64,000 nt of DNA from Polytrichum commune (taxonomy: Eukaryota; Streptophyta; Polytrichopsida; Polytrichales; Polytrichaceae): positions 44,360,440-44,424,439 of the forward strand of contig OX485807.1 in the NCBI GenBank assembly GCA_950295325.1. Direction: 5' to 3'. This document shows, one piece after another, positions 11,751 to 24,544 of this stretch; positions within the stretch are counted from its first letter, which is position 1, and each line of letters begins with the position of its first letter. The notes beneath the pieces were generated by a model that was given only the letters and a program-made list of their open reading frames with translations, had not been told where the DNA came from and ran no database searches. The translations under genes and the position numbers were made by a program.

Positions 11751-12552
11751 CAGGGTTGTCTATCGCGACGTCCTGCCACCGTCATGACGTCATGACGTGT
11801 CGTGTCGGGGCGGACCCCTCCGTCACGACATAATAGGGTCCACGTAGGGTCATACTAGGGGGAAGCTAGTAGGGTGGGTAAAATACTTACCTTCTTGCCA
11901 AGGTGGCATCCAATGTGGCAGAAAAATCCGACGTGGATGTGCATATTTCCCTTGCCAGGTAAATCATTTTGCCTTTGTGTTTATCATTCTGTTAAAATCA
12001 AAGTAGTAAAATATGACAAATGAGGGTGTGGGGGGGAGGGGAACGGAGCGGACGGGGACGGGAACGGGGGCGGGAACGGATGCGGACGGGGGGAACGCCG
12101 GATGGGGTCGGATGGGGGCCGGGTTCGGATTGGGGGGGGGGCCGGGTTCGGATTAGGGGGGACCGGGTTCGGATGGGTGGGGGGGGGGGGGGGCGGGTGC
12201 CGGATTGGGGGGGGGGGGGGATGGAGGCCGGATGAGGGCCGGATGGGGGGCCGGATGGGGTGCCGGATGGGGGAGGGGAACGTAGGGAGCGGGGGGAACG
12301 CGGGGGAGGGGGGGCGGGCGCTAGTAATTTTTTTCCCACTTTACCTCTACTTTGCTGACATGGCACCATACGTGGACATCGTAAATCCTACGTGTCCTGA
12401 TTGGGGTAATGTAATTACACAAAAAAATACAGTAAAATTCAAGTTCGTCAGGATAAAGACGGCATCCGGCATAATGTCGTGACAGATACGTGTCATGACG
12501 CCACGACATTATGTCGGGATTAGCCTCCGTCACGACACAATAGACAACCCTG
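11751..12552 (+). mobile_element. hAT-like element M2, copy A, with G-rich minisatellite core
   Basis: The ends are a 13-bp perfect inverted repeat, CAGGGTTGTCTAT at 11751 and its complement at the right end. A perfect 8-bp target duplication AATGTATG sits at 11743-11750 and 12553-12560. Subterminal regions hold several CGTCATGACG/GTCGTGACG-type motifs, which could be transposase-binding repeats. The core (about 12020-12325) is almost pure G-rich tandem sequence. The same element lies inverted at 20577-22307. No transposase is encoded; all long frames are repeat artefacts. Confidence 0.9.
12020..12325 (+). repeat. G-rich minisatellite inside M2 copy A
   Basis: Tandem, irregular units such as GGGAACGG, GGACGGGG, GCCGGATGGGG and GCCGGGTTCGGATTGGGG, plus long G homopolymers near 12180 and 12207. 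The many runs of three or more G are compatible with G-quadruplex formation on this strand. Confidence 0.9.
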
Positions 12553-12560
12553 AATGTATG

Positions 12561-15443
12561 TAATGAAAATAAATAAGAATAACAAAAAATAAGGCTTCTA
12601 AAAAGTAGGTATTCGTAAAATGAAACTGCCTAAAAATAAAATATCTTATGACATGCACTTGCCTTATTTTTCCGTTGAAACAACTTACTTGGGTTCTATT
12701 GTCCAACATCTAGGTGACCACTAAACATTATCCAATTTTGGACATGTAGGATTTCATGTCACTTTCTCATTCATTTTTTGACACTCGATTATGGTCATTT
12801 CTTAATTTGGTGATCTTGTGTAAAACAAAGTGGGACCGCGACTCGTTTTTCAATCACAATGAGAGATTTTTTATATGATGGTCATGATCTCTAGGTGGTC
12901 ACTGGTCACTAGTATAACATGCCCTAAAGGCTCATGTTGTCAAAAGTAGATGTGAAAGTAAAGTGCATTGTTGAATGTAGCACCAAAGACCTATGACCAT
13001 GTGAGATATCATGATGGTGTTTGGATTGATCAATATTGATTAGTCAATGTAATAGAACTTTTTTTCTTCTCAAGGATGATTTTCTTAATGTGTCTCAATG
13101 TGGTAAGAGGTGATAATTCATAATTGAACTTCCTACTATCATAGTTGTTGGCTGACATTGATAAAATTCTTAAGAATGCTAATGAAGTGTCAAAGGACCT
13201 TGGGTTTCACCTCTTGCAAGAAATGGCATCTCACAACAAGCCAAAGAAAAACCAATGCAACAATCTTTAAATCCGACATGATTGGTTGTATGATCATTCC
13301 ATAAGGTTGACACTTAGTGTAGCTTACAAGAACCACATGTGGTGAGGATATAATTGTTTGGGGTGTGTTATATTGCTCACATGCAATTAAATGATCCATT
13401 CAATTAGGTAGGTTTCTAATTGCATATTTTGTAGTACCTTTCAGTTTCTTTGAAATGTGGTTGGGCTTACTCATTTTCATGTAACATATGTGTATTATAA
13501 ATCATCAAGTGGTTGGTTGGAAGAGTGCTATGCCCTATTATTATCCTCCACATGTGGGCGATTGTAGTGGGTTGTCTACTTGGGCCAAACTTGTGATCAT
13601 TTCAAAACCCATCTCAAATGGCAGAGCCAATGATTCATTGCAATGCAATTTAGCCTCAAAGCAATTTCATAAAGCCACATTACAAAACATACATACACAA
13701 AATTGATACGCACTCAAGAGCAACATGAATTACATTTTTGCAAAAGCATGAACTTATGACATCCCCAAGCAGAGTGATGGAAATCCTACTTCATTTGTAT
13801 TCATGTGAAAAAACCAAAAATGCGCCAACACCAAATTGCTAGAAGGTATGCAGTTTGTAGATGCCAACAAATTCTCATAATGCAACACCATGACCCAAAA
13901 CCAATCTCTCCCACATTGCTTACCTAAACCCAATAACCAACTTTCTTCAATCATTTTTTTCATCCATTATGGGCAGGACGGGGGGGGGGGGGTGTATACA
14001 TTTCAACCCTTTTGCAAAATTTTATACCATGGTTTCTTGAAAATAATATAACCCTTATTTCAAGGAATCTATAGCATCCTATATTATTTTGAACTCAAAG
14101 TCAAATATTGTGTGGGGCTTATTTCATTTTGAAACCACTTCAATTTTTGAAATACCATCATTAAAAAAAGACCCTATCTTTGGCCATATGTAGTTTCTTA
14201 CTTTTGGGAGTCGGTCCCATGGATCATTCCAATTTTGTGGGCATTTTTCTCCGATTATTTGATCCCATTTGTCTTAAAACTCACTAATATTTATCAAGCC
14301 TAGTCAATTTTTGGTAGGTAGGTAGGCCTTAGGGTTGGTTTTCATGCATGGACACTCATCCATTATGCAAATGGCATCCACTTTTGAAGGTTGGACTTTT
14401 GTGTAAGAAGTGGTACCCGTCAACCATTTCATGAGAAGTATAAAGAGAAAAACAAATGGATACGTGCTAATTGTAGGCTAGAAAATGGGCTCAAGTATTT
14501 TTACAAAGCTTTTCAATTTAATGTTATAAATGTCTCCATTACATATAGATGATTTAAATCAAGATTTAAATTCACCTTTATTACTTATGAAATCCACTTT
14601 CACTTTCAAATGATAAAATCATTGAACTTCTTAAATTCATAGCATGTAATGCAACAATTGCACCAAACAAACAAAGACAAAAGCAATATAATAACTAAGC
14701 CACAATATGGAGAGTAAAACACAAGGAGGCCCATGAGCACTTCATGGACCTCCAATGTGTAAACATCTAGATCCCAAAATGCAATCCCTAGCAAGAATGG
14801 ACATGACAGTTATTGAGGACTACTTCTATATGGTGATAATGGATGGAAAATGAATTGGATTAAACTAACACGTCTACTATCAATCTATGCAGCTCATATG
14901 AATATCTTATGCATTTAAATTCAAGTGGGAATTCTCTTCTAATTGAATGATCATAATATTATATATAGTCATCCCTTGCCCTTCTCCATAAAACATGTCT
15001 CGGGTTCACATTCAAGATCGAGGCTATGATGAAGGTGAAGGGACCCTCTTTCACGCCAACTCCCAGGGTTGATATCGTCTCTCTCTTGCTCTAGTCCTCC
15101 TCCCTCCCCCCCCATTTATGGTGAAATTATAACCTACGAATTTTGCACACATTTTCCAATTTGCTTTGAACACATGTGTTATAGGTGTTTGTTTTTAGAT
15201 CAAACACACACATCCGTTAAAGATGAGTATGAATTAGGCCTGCTAACCTTACTATACATTGTGCAAAATTACTTGCTACATAAGAGTGCCCAAAGTTGGC
15301 TTAGTTAATCATGCTTAGGGTGCCATGTCACTAATCTTGGGGTGGTGTGGTTTCACCAAGTGCACCCAAGAGAGTTGCCAAGCTCCCTTCTTCAAGTCCT
15401 TGGGGACCTTGTATTTTGGTTTTTATTGTTTTTCTTAGCAACG
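12561..15443. other. A+T-rich intergenic region
   Basis: No family recognised on either strand. A G homopolymer lies at about 13980-13991. Short open frames show no domain and are not supported as genes. Confidence 0.4.
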
Positions 15444-15451
15444 AAGTAAAG

Positions 15452-15677
15452 CAGTGTCCGGGGAGATTTTTGGGTATAATCAGTCAAAATCCTAGCGTGT
15501 CCAAGTTCACCCGGCTACATGTTGTGATCTTTCAATTGTTCTTTACTAAAATTAGGTATATCTATAGATTCCTCGAAAGTGGTCGGTAAATTTTCATGAA
15601 GTCTTGAACCTCAACCGGTTATTTCTCAAACTCAACCCGTTCATTTGGAACTAGTGGTCGGTTCTTCCCATTCATTG
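15452..15677 (+). mobile_element. hAT-type MITE (family M1), copy 3, beside OPR pseudogene 1
   Basis: Starts CAGTGTCCGGGGAGATT and ends TTCTTCCCATTCATTG. The perfect 8-bp duplication AAGTAAAG flanks it at 15444-15451 and 15678-15685. It ends about 90 bp before the last-exon acceptor of OPR pseudogene 1, i.e. within the former intron. Confidence 0.88.
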
Positions 15678-15714
15678 AAGTAAAGTGCTTTTAATTTGTC
15701 TTAATTTTTATTAA

Positions 15715-16155
<441 letters not shown>

Positions 16156-16797
16156 GACTGGATTGGTGTTGGAATGTCCCCGTACACAGATCATGAGGAC
16201 TCCGTTGAGGTGGGAGACCTGACGGCTCTCGGCGTCCAGATCGCCGAGGCTCTCAACGAGTGCAACCTTCTGTACTTGAGCGTCGTTGAGCTGAGGTTCA
16301 ACCCATGCAAGCTCTCGGGTACGCAACTCCCATATTATATGCAGGGCATTGGCATTAAAACGGCTTAGAGGACGGCTTTTGTAAGAATTATATCAAATTA
16401 TACAAAAATTAAAGGATCAACTAGTTGGGTGAGACTGAATAAAATGAAATGAGATGTAGGAAAAGTTGGGTTGCATATTTATCAAAAAATAATCTCCACA
16501 ACATGTATGAAGAAGTGAAACATCTTTTTTTTTAAAAACCTTGTAGAGTGTCTAATTTGAAAAGATCCACACAAGTAGTTGCCTCCAATTAAAATTAAGA
16601 ATCATTGGTAATGTTCTATTTATAATTAAAAAATATTAATTTCTTAAATTAACAAGCCCAAAAAGTTGGGTAGTTTGGCCTATGGTATCTATACTAGAAA
16701 AGAACTCATATAATTAGGTTATTAATGCAATTTTATGCTTCAAGAAATATTCATTTCTTATATATAATTACATTTTTGGATTCCTTGCAATGTTTGG

Positions 16798-17846
16798 GGA
16801 GAACCGGTATTTAGTGTAATGGCGGCCGGTTGGTTTTGTGAAAAGTCCGGTTAAATTGGGAAAGTGGAGGTTGTGAAACTGGTGCTTTTTTAAAATATAA
16901 TAAAAAACGGATTTAACTGGCGACCATTTTGAGGAGGAGGATTTTTACCCGGATGAATTGTGAAATAGGCGGATTTCATCCGGTCTGATTCATCTAGAGC
17001 CGGATATCATCTGGTTCTAGGGTTTAGGTTATGTGTATGTTGTAGGCTTGTAGCGATTTGGTGAATGGCGGATAGGCGAAGGTTTTGCTACATTATTGCA
17101 TTTCATTGTTGATGGGTAGTGTTTAGAATGTATTATGCGTGTGTCTATGAAAGAACTTCGTGGTGATCTTGATAACGTACTAATGAAAGCCATAGCTTTA
17201 TGGAGGAACTCTACAAAGTTTAGATGGTTGTTTTCACATCCACAGAGATACCTTTCATGGCATTTCCCTCTTGAAGGTGAAGATGAGATTGCAAATTTTG
17301 ACTCTAACAGTTGATGAATTTCATTTTTGTATATAGTATGGTATGTTAGGTTACTCTTTTATCATGTTGTGGTGTCAAACTAATACGAGGTTTTAAGACC
17401 TAGGTATGATAGAAGAGTAAATCCATGGGCATCAACCGGTTGATGGGTTATTTCATGTTCAACTCTTGCTATGGATAAATTGTTCATCATTGTTGTTGTT
17501 TCTTAAATGTAATGAATTGTTGATCATTGTTGTTGGATGTTGATATCATTACATATTATTGTTGTATGTTGATATGTTCTTTGGACGTTGTTACTGAATG
17601 ATGTACATTGTTTGTAGATATAATTTTGCTATATTGGAAACCGGCTTACTTATCAATGCCCAAGTTTTTGGCTAGTTGTCATTACAATGAAGAGGAAATT
17701 AACCGGCACTTGAAAAAAAATATAGGATATTGGCCGGTCCAAATTAATGGAAACAAGTTTGCAACCAGTCAGATCCTAGGAAAACCGGTAAAAGTTGTGA
17801 AGGGGCTGATTTTAGCTAGTTGAGCTCAAAAATCTCCCGAACCCTG
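16798..17846 (-). mobile_element. Long member (1,049 bp) of hAT-type family M1
   Basis: Both ends match M1: CAATGTTTGGGGAGAACCGG at the left, AAAAATCTCCCGAACCCTG at the right. The interior is about 830 bp longer than in the MITEs. A perfect 8-bp duplication ATTCCTTG lies at 16790-16797 and 17847-17854. The interior encodes short open pieces (for example MKELRGDLDNVL... from about 17147) but no recognisable hAT transposase, so it is non-autonomous. It may be closer to the progenitor from which the short MITEs arose by internal deletion, though a captured filler is equally possible. Confidence 0.85.
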
Positions 17847-18277
17847 ATTCCTTGATAGCAGGGCTACAAGAATCTCCTACATTAAAACAAATTATATTAC
17901 TCAAGATTAGACTAAAATGCATCTTAAATGATTATAATCAAGACCATATAATACAAGAGCTGTATACATGGATACAAACTCGATGAACACAAGTCTTTGG
18001 AAAGCCCATCCAAAAGGCGTACAAGGGTACCTTTCTTGGTGCGAGGGGCGCAAATGAAGCCATCAAGACCGGCCATGTGGACAACACTACATAAGTGAGA
18101 GATACTTTATATCTAACCCCAACTTGCCCAAATGCTTCAGTCTACGTGCTCCCTAGAACAAGTTTAATTGGCACGTTTTTTTAAAGCCACGACCCCGTGG
18201 TTGGGTATACCGATTATCCATTTTACAAAGGAGAAGAAGAAGATGGGAGTACAACAACATTGCCAACAAAAGATTAG

Positions 18278-19080
18278 ATGCATCATCATACTAATTTAGG
18301 TAGTTGAGCCTAAATTTAGGAACACTTACAAAATCTTCATCCGTTTAAGGCATTTTAAATAGCTTGGATAAATTTCAAGAAAATTCCATAGATTTAGAAA
18401 ATCTATACAGAGTGTACAAATTAAATTTCATATGCAACCTACAAAACTTTGCAAAGTTGTTTTGAGGAATGAGCTTTTTACTCTCTATTGGGGCTGGGAG
18501 GGGGGGGGGGTTCTGTTTATGTTGTTGTATCATTTCTAGGTGAGATTCACCACAAATTTAAATCGGCCTTATTGCATGTGAGAGTTTTTTTTATTAAATG
18601 AAGGTGTTGTTCCCCTTTATGTAGATTACTTCTTACACCGCATGTTGAGTGGACAGATGATCCCCGAATAGCCATTACGATTGGCAAAAATTGGTGCTCT
18701 TCTTAAAGCATCATTGCATCCTTCTTACAACGCTTCTATGAATGGTCAAAATGGTGGTATGTTGTACGTAATGCCGCATATGATGAATCGCTCTTAATTA
18801 TGACTCACTTGATGGCATTCTTGCACTCACTTGTTGATGGCCTAAGGATGAAAAATAGGTGTCGCCAAAAGAAAGTTGTTACTATATTTTGAGGCATTCC
18901 TACCTTAGGCATGTTCTAGGTGAATTGTTTGGTAGTGTGTCTGAGTGCATGAGATACTACAAATTAAATGACACAAAACATATGACATTTGTAATCACGA
19001 GGTTGTATTAGGTTTATAGATCACGCATTCAATGGGGGTTCACCATTCGACCTGGTTCCATTGGTGAAAATTTTGTGAAA
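18278..19080. other. Intergenic between two decayed OPR copies
   Basis: A+T-rich, with a G homopolymer at about 18499-18510. No clear coding match; it may hold further unrecognisable OPR decay. Confidence 0.35.
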
Positions 19081-19630
19081 ACCAAACTCAACTTGTGGTC
19101 CATACGGGAGGTGTGCAAGTGCATATTGATGGGCGCATCATCTAATATACAACGAAAGGCATGATGGTGGTGGTGGCGAGGTCATTGTCTTGTTGTTCCA
19201 AAAACAATCGGCCATCAATGAGAGCATGTTAAATGGAGAGTGCAGGGAGGGTCCAAGACATTAATTCATATGCACGGGTGCAACAGGCCGGGCTAGCAGA
19301 GGTCCACGCACTACTAGCATATGAGTCCTACACGATCATCCCACATCGATGAAAGAACAATGCAAATTCATCACTATGCTAGATTTGCATCAGGCAATCA
19401 AGATAACAATTGCGCATGAGATTTCCTCAATAGCAATTGCCCGACGCTATCTTGATTTGCCCGACACCTTGCGCATGAGATTTCCTCCCTTGAACTAGTA
19501 AGATATAGCCACTTTTTATACCCACGACTTTAGTGGTTGGGTGCACAGAAGATATATCTTTCTATTATATATTGAAGAAGATATGAGTACAGTGTTGGTC
19601 AACAAAGAGGTTGATAGATAAAGCATAAGC
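19081..19630 (+). pseudogene. OPR pseudogene 2, highly decayed C-terminal part
   Basis: Position 19087 reads LNLWSIREVCK, comparable with the [11 protein letters not shown] segment of the intact gene. Positions 19450-19630 read DLP..., PPLN with two stops, then ATFYTHD and a frame-shifted remainder of the VGYTDYPF tail, ending in an acidic stretch like that of pseudogene 1. Many stops and small indels are present. The part between 19200 and 19440 is not clearly alignable by eye. Its tail resembles pseudogene 1 more than the intact genes. Confidence 0.6.
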
Positions 19631-19732
19631 AGATAAGTGTCCAGAAAAGTGTCCCATTGTGTGTCTGGGTGGGTGCATGAGATACCATTGGAGGAAATGA
19701 TACAGAGAAAACTTGTATTTGTGATCACTATG

Positions 19733-20497
19733 TACACCCTAAACTCCGTAATATCAACCTCCATAATGTCACACACTTTCTAATATCCTGGAAATCTAGG
19801 GAACGGATGTTCGTAGTTCAAATCTCACTCCTTATTGTCACATTTCTCTCTTTTATATCACAAAATTTGTCATTAATGCAAACCATCCAAGAAGTCAACC
19901 CACACTCTCGCATTGCGCCATGTGTCAACATGTGAAGTGTCACCTTCTTCTTCTTCTTCTTCTTATGCCACTTGTTGAATGTTGATGCATGCGTCCGCCA
20001 CATCATCTGGGAAGGCCAAGTGGAGTGGACCACACTAGTGTAGGTGACGGGAGAACGAATTCAAATTGTCCTCACATCTCCTTTGTGTTATTCCATAATG
20101 TCACATGCTACACTAAATCTATAGTATCACGCATCCATGTTAACACTACAAAACTCNNNNNNNNNNNNNNNNNNNNNNNNNNNNNNNNNNNNNNNNNNNN
20201 NNNNNNNNNNNNNNNNNNNNNNNNNNNNNNNNNNNNNNNNNNNNNNNNNNNNNNNNNNNNNNNNNNNNNNNNNNNNNNNNNNNNNNNNNNNNNNNNNNNN
20301 NNNNNNNNNNNNNNNNNNNNNNNNNNNNNNNNNNNNNNNNNNNNNNNNNNNNNNNNACATCTCCTTTGTGTTATTCCATAATGTCACATGCTACACTAAA
20401 TCTATAGTATCACGCATCCATGTTAACACTACAAAACTCCATAATATCACGTGCACTTTGGTTGCCACAGGTGTGATACTACAGAGCTTAGAGTGTA
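19733..20497 (+). mobile_element. TIR element M3, copy 1 (contains the assembly gap)
   Basis: Ends are imperfect inverted repeats, TACACCCTAAACTCCG at the left versus the complement of CAGAGCTTAGAGTGTA at the right. The interior repeats CATAATGTCAC-type motifs and includes a (CTT)n run near 19945. The same element occurs inverted at 24202-24544. No target duplication was resolved, and no coding capacity. Confidence 0.65.
20157..20356. other. Assembly gap of exactly 200 N
   Basis: The 84 bases before the gap (20073-20156) are repeated exactly immediately after it (20357-20440). This suggests the two contig ends overlap and that the gap and one copy are artificial. Confidence 0.9.
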
Positions 20498-20576
20498 TTG
20501 TGTGTGCGTAGATCATGTGTAACCAAGTGGACCCGTGACTTTATCCAACCCTTTCGCAAGGGGTGAGGAAGTAGGC

Positions 20577-22307
20577 CAGGGTTGTCTATTGTGTCGTGAC
20601 GGAGGGTAATCCCGGCATAATGTCGTGCCGTCACGACACGTATCCGTCACGACATTATGCCGGATGCTGTCTTTATCCTGACGGACTTGAATTTTACCGA
20701 TTTTTTTGTGTAATTACATTAACCCAATTCAGACACGTAGGATTTACAATGTCCACGTCCGCTCCGTTCCCCCCCCGTCCGCCCCGTTCCCCCGTCCGCC
20801 CTAGTTTTTTTTTCTTTTCTTTTCTTTTTCTTTTTCTTTCCCCCCCCTTCCCCGTCCGCCCCATTTTAAAAAAAAAAAATTTCCCCCCCCTCCGTCCGCT
20901 CCCGTTTCCCCCCGTCCGCGCCCCGTTCCCCCCGTCCGCCCCTCCGTCCGATCCCCCGTCCGCCCCAGTTTTGTTTGTTTGTTTGTTTTATTGTTTGTTT
21001 TATTGTTTTTTTTTTTTTTTTTTTTCCCCCCTTCTTCTTCTTCCCTTCCCCGTCCACCCCATTTTTTTTAAAAAAAATTCCCCCCCCCCTCCGTCCGCTC
21101 CCGTTCCCCCCCGTTCCCCCCCGTCCGCCCCCGTTCCCGACCCCGTCCGCCCCCATTCCCGACCCTGTCTGCTCCGTTCCCAACCCTGTACGCCCCGTTC
21201 CCCCCCCGTCCGCTCCCCCGTCCGCCCCAGTTTTTTTTTTCCCCCCCCCCCTTCCCCGTCCGCCCCATTTTTTTTAAAAAATTCCCCCCCCCCTCCGTAC
21301 GCCCCGTTCCCCACCGTCCGCTCCCCTGTCCGCCCCAGTTTTTTTCCCCCCCCCCCCCTTCCCCGTCCGCCCCATTTTTTAAAATTTTTTTTCCCCCCCC
21401 CCTCCGTCCGCTCCCGTTCCCCCCCGTCCGCCCCCGTTCCCGACCCCGTCCGCCCCCGTTCCCGACCCCGTCCGCCCCCGTTCCCGACCCCGTCCGCCCC
21501 CGTTCCCGACCCCGTCCGCCCCCGTTCCCGACCCCGTCCGCCCCCGTCCGCCCCCGTTCCCGACCCCGTCCGCCCCCGTTCCCGACCCCGTCCGCCCCCG
21601 TTCCCGACCCCGTCCGCCCCCGTTCCCAACCCCATACGCCCCGTTCCCCCCCGTCCGCCCCTCCGTCCGCTCCCCTGTCCGCCCCAATTTCCCCCCCCCC
21701 TTCCCCGTCCGCCCCATTTAAAAAAAAATAAAAATTCCCCCCCCCTCCGTCCGCTCCCGTTCCCCCCGTCCGCCCCCGTTCCCGACTCCGTCCGCTCCGT
21801 TCCCGACTCCGTCCGCTCCGTTCCCGACTCCGTCCGCTCCGTTCCCGACTCCGTCCGCTCCGTTCCCGACTCCGTCCGCTCCGTTCCCGACTCCGTCCGC
21901 TCCGTTCCCGACTCCGTCCGCTCCGTTCCCCCCCCCCGTCCGCTCCGTTCCTGCCCCCGTTCCCGACCCCGTCCGCTCCGTTCCCCCCCCCACCCCCGTC
22001 CGCCCCACCCTCGTCCCCCGTCCGCCCCACACCCTCCTTAGTCATTTTTTACTACTTTGATTTTAACAAAATGGTAAACAAAATGGCAAAATGATTTACC
22101 TGGCGCTAGGCATATCCATGACCACGTCGGCGTTTTCTGCCACATAGGACGCCACCTTGGCAAGAAGGTAAGTATTTTACCCACCCTAGTCCGTTCCCCC
22201 TATGTTGACCCTACGTGGACCCTATTGTGTAGTGACGGAGGGGTCCGTCACGACACGACACGACATGACGGCACGACACCGTCATGACGTCGCGATAGAC
22301 AACCCTG
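20577..22307 (-). mobile_element. hAT-like element M2, copy B, with expanded C-rich minisatellite core
   Basis: Inverted relative to copy A. Ends are CAGGGTTGTCTATTGTG and ...CGCGATAGACAACCCTG, flanked by a perfect 8-bp duplication AAGTAGGC (20569-20576 and 22308-22315). Subterminal sequences match copy A over roughly 180-280 bp on each side. The core (20750-22030) is greatly expanded relative to copy A. The long Pro/Arg-rich frame on + and Gly/Arg-rich frames on - result from stop-free repeat units and are not genes. Confidence 0.92.
20750..22030. repeat. Higher-order C-rich minisatellite in M2 copy B
   Basis: Two basic arrays are visible: a 22-bp unit (CGTTCCCGACCCCGTCCGCC plus two C), about eight copies at 21430-21630, and a 21-bp unit (GTTCCCGACTCCGTCCGCTC plus C), about seven copies at 21778-21929. 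They sit inside larger blocks marked by GTCCGCCCCATTT followed by A/T tracts near 20855, 21055, 21260, 21370 and 21710. The minus strand is rich in G runs. Confidence 0.92.
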
Positions 22308-22315
22308 AAGTAGGC

Positions 22316-24201
22316 CTGCAACATTTATTCGAGTGATGACCCCTTCCCACCTGACTTTACCAAATAACCAAAGTTTTTCCTAAAAACCGGGTAAAGCTCC
22401 CTTGGTTATAGCGGAGGCATCCGGCTATCCCAATGGACTTACAAGAACTTGCTCCGGAGATTTTTTTAGTAGGTTTTAGTTAAGTAGTTTCCACACATGT
22501 TCATTATTTTATCTCCCAAGCCTTGCTACTCATCTAACTTACTATCGGTTTTTGTTAATGAAGCTCCTCGTGCCCTTGCAACTAAGACTAAAAGCAACCA
22601 ATCACAGGGGTAGGAGGCGACACTTGTAAAGGTCCTACATTCTTTCCTCATGTCTAGGTGTTGATGGGAGGGTTGGTGCTTGAGGCTTAGGCCCAAACCA
22701 CACGGGAGGAAACTTGCATGAACGGCAGTGAGTTGGATGAATAGCATTGGTTCAAATGAGCAAGTGGTTGCCACATGAGAGGAAGTATGGGGAGTGGCAA
22801 CAATGACTTTTTATCTTTGGATTTTGCTTTGGATATTGCTTCGGGATTTACTTGGCAATAAAAACAAGGAAAAGGAGACTTTTCAAAAGCAAAGTGCCAT
22901 GTTGGAGGAAGTTGTGAAACTTCCTATGGCACTCGTGTGGCATGGACCTTAAAACCTTCACTTTTAAACCATGCCGCATCATTTGCCAACTAGGCTCGGG
23001 ACTAGATAGCATTGATGGTTTGAAGCCTATGTTTTTAGAACCAACTTTTAGGCTTAGCTAAAGTCAAGTGGGAAGGGGGCATAAATTGTGTACAAGGAAA
23101 TTCATTTGGAAAGTATCATATTCAACGTTGAATATAGGTTCTTGTATGGAGATGGGTTGTGTTAGAATACTCAACCAATTATCTTCATGTGGCAGTTAGT
23201 ACCAAAAAAATGAGAAGCAATGGGTGGATGATTAGTGATATGAATTGTACTCTATCGGTTTCGTTTATATTACAAAGTTATGATATTATTTGACATGCTT
23301 TTTGCTGTAACTTGGTCACTTGGTGCTCTTGTGAATTCTTATTTCCACCAAGTAGTGGACCTCAAATGCATGGTTTGTTCCAACTAGCCCTGTGACTTCT
23401 CGTAAGATATTAAACATGCAACTAATACAAAATGATTACAAGTTTCAAACCACAGACATTTTCCTCACAATTTTTGAAGCTTGATTGGATCTTGAATTTG
23501 AGTAGCTCATTCATTGTTGAGGTGAAATTTGATTCTTTTTCTTCTTAGATAAATCTTGATTGTATAGGTTCCTTTGCCCCCCCCCCCCTCTCCTCCAATT
23601 GTGTTGATTGTAATTTGCATAATAGTTAACCCTAACAAATTTCGAGCGTGTTGTCCAATCCCTTTCAAAAATGTGTCTTTTTGGTGGCAAGCCTTACAAT
23701 ATCCATTTGGTTATTATACATGTGCTATCCTTCATCAATTCTAAATACGTACCCAAAGAGCAAGGGATAATTTCTTTTTCAAATTGATTCAAAGAAATAT
23801 TATTCCATGTGTTTTAGAACTCACTATCTCATTTGAGCTTTAAATAGTTTTTGTTCCAAAATAATTTTTCGACAAGGAAGTTTGATCCAATTCCTAGATT
23901 AACATCTTCTGTTGTGCACTAAGAAAACTCTAATCCTCCATAACTTTTGCAAACAAGTTCCAAACAACGTGTCCTTTGGTGTGTTCATACCACCTTTCAC
24001 TTCTCAACAATAATGCTATACTAAAAATGTGATTGTATCAATGATGAATTATAATCACAACAATTGATTGAGTGAAGAGTGACTTGTGACCAATTTTTTT
24101 CCTTGTACATATTCTTCTTGCTAATATTAATTAAATACCTAACATTCCATCACCTCTTATACTTTCTAGTATGTATGAGTTGCAAGGGTATACGTGTCCT
24201 A
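22316..24201. other. A+T-rich intergenic region
   Basis: No gene recognised. It contains a D2 fragment at 23643-23692 (-) and a C homopolymer at about 23578-23588. Confidence 0.4.
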
Positions 24202-24544
24202 TACACTCTAACGTCATGTACACTCCAATATCATGCTTATGGCAACCACACTACACATGATATTAAGGAGGTCTTCAGTGTCAACATGGATGCGTGATAA
24301 TAGAGAAATACTGTATTGTGTGACGTTATGGAATAACACAAAGTCCACATTGCAATAATGACAATAACGACAATGTGATGTGTGTAGTTTGAAATCTTTC
24401 CATGTCAAAACTTGTGATATATGGGAGGGAAATGTGACAACAAGGAGGAAGATTTAAACCGAGCACACATGCGTTCCCTAGGATTTCAGGATATACAAGA
24501 GGAAGTGACGTTACGGAGGGTGACATTATAGAAGTCAGGGTGTA
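24202..24544 (-). mobile_element. TIR element M3, copy 2 (inverted)
   Basis: Reverse complement of the 19733-20497 element, shorter by an internal deletion. Shared landmarks are the ATGGATGCGTGATA motif, GTTATGGAATAACAC and GGGTGACATTATAGAAG. Ends TACACTCTAACGTC and the complement of TACACCCTGACTTC. Confidence 0.65.

Noticed and set aside
11998-12482. Gly-rich and Pro-rich frames of 70-126 codons
   Set aside because: Same artefact in the G-rich core of M2 copy A.
20596-22041. 481-codon Pro/Arg-rich open frame (+) and several Gly/Arg-rich frames on the minus strand
   Set aside because: They lie wholly in the minisatellite of M2 copy B. Repeat units without stops make multiple frames open on both strands; no start context or domain.
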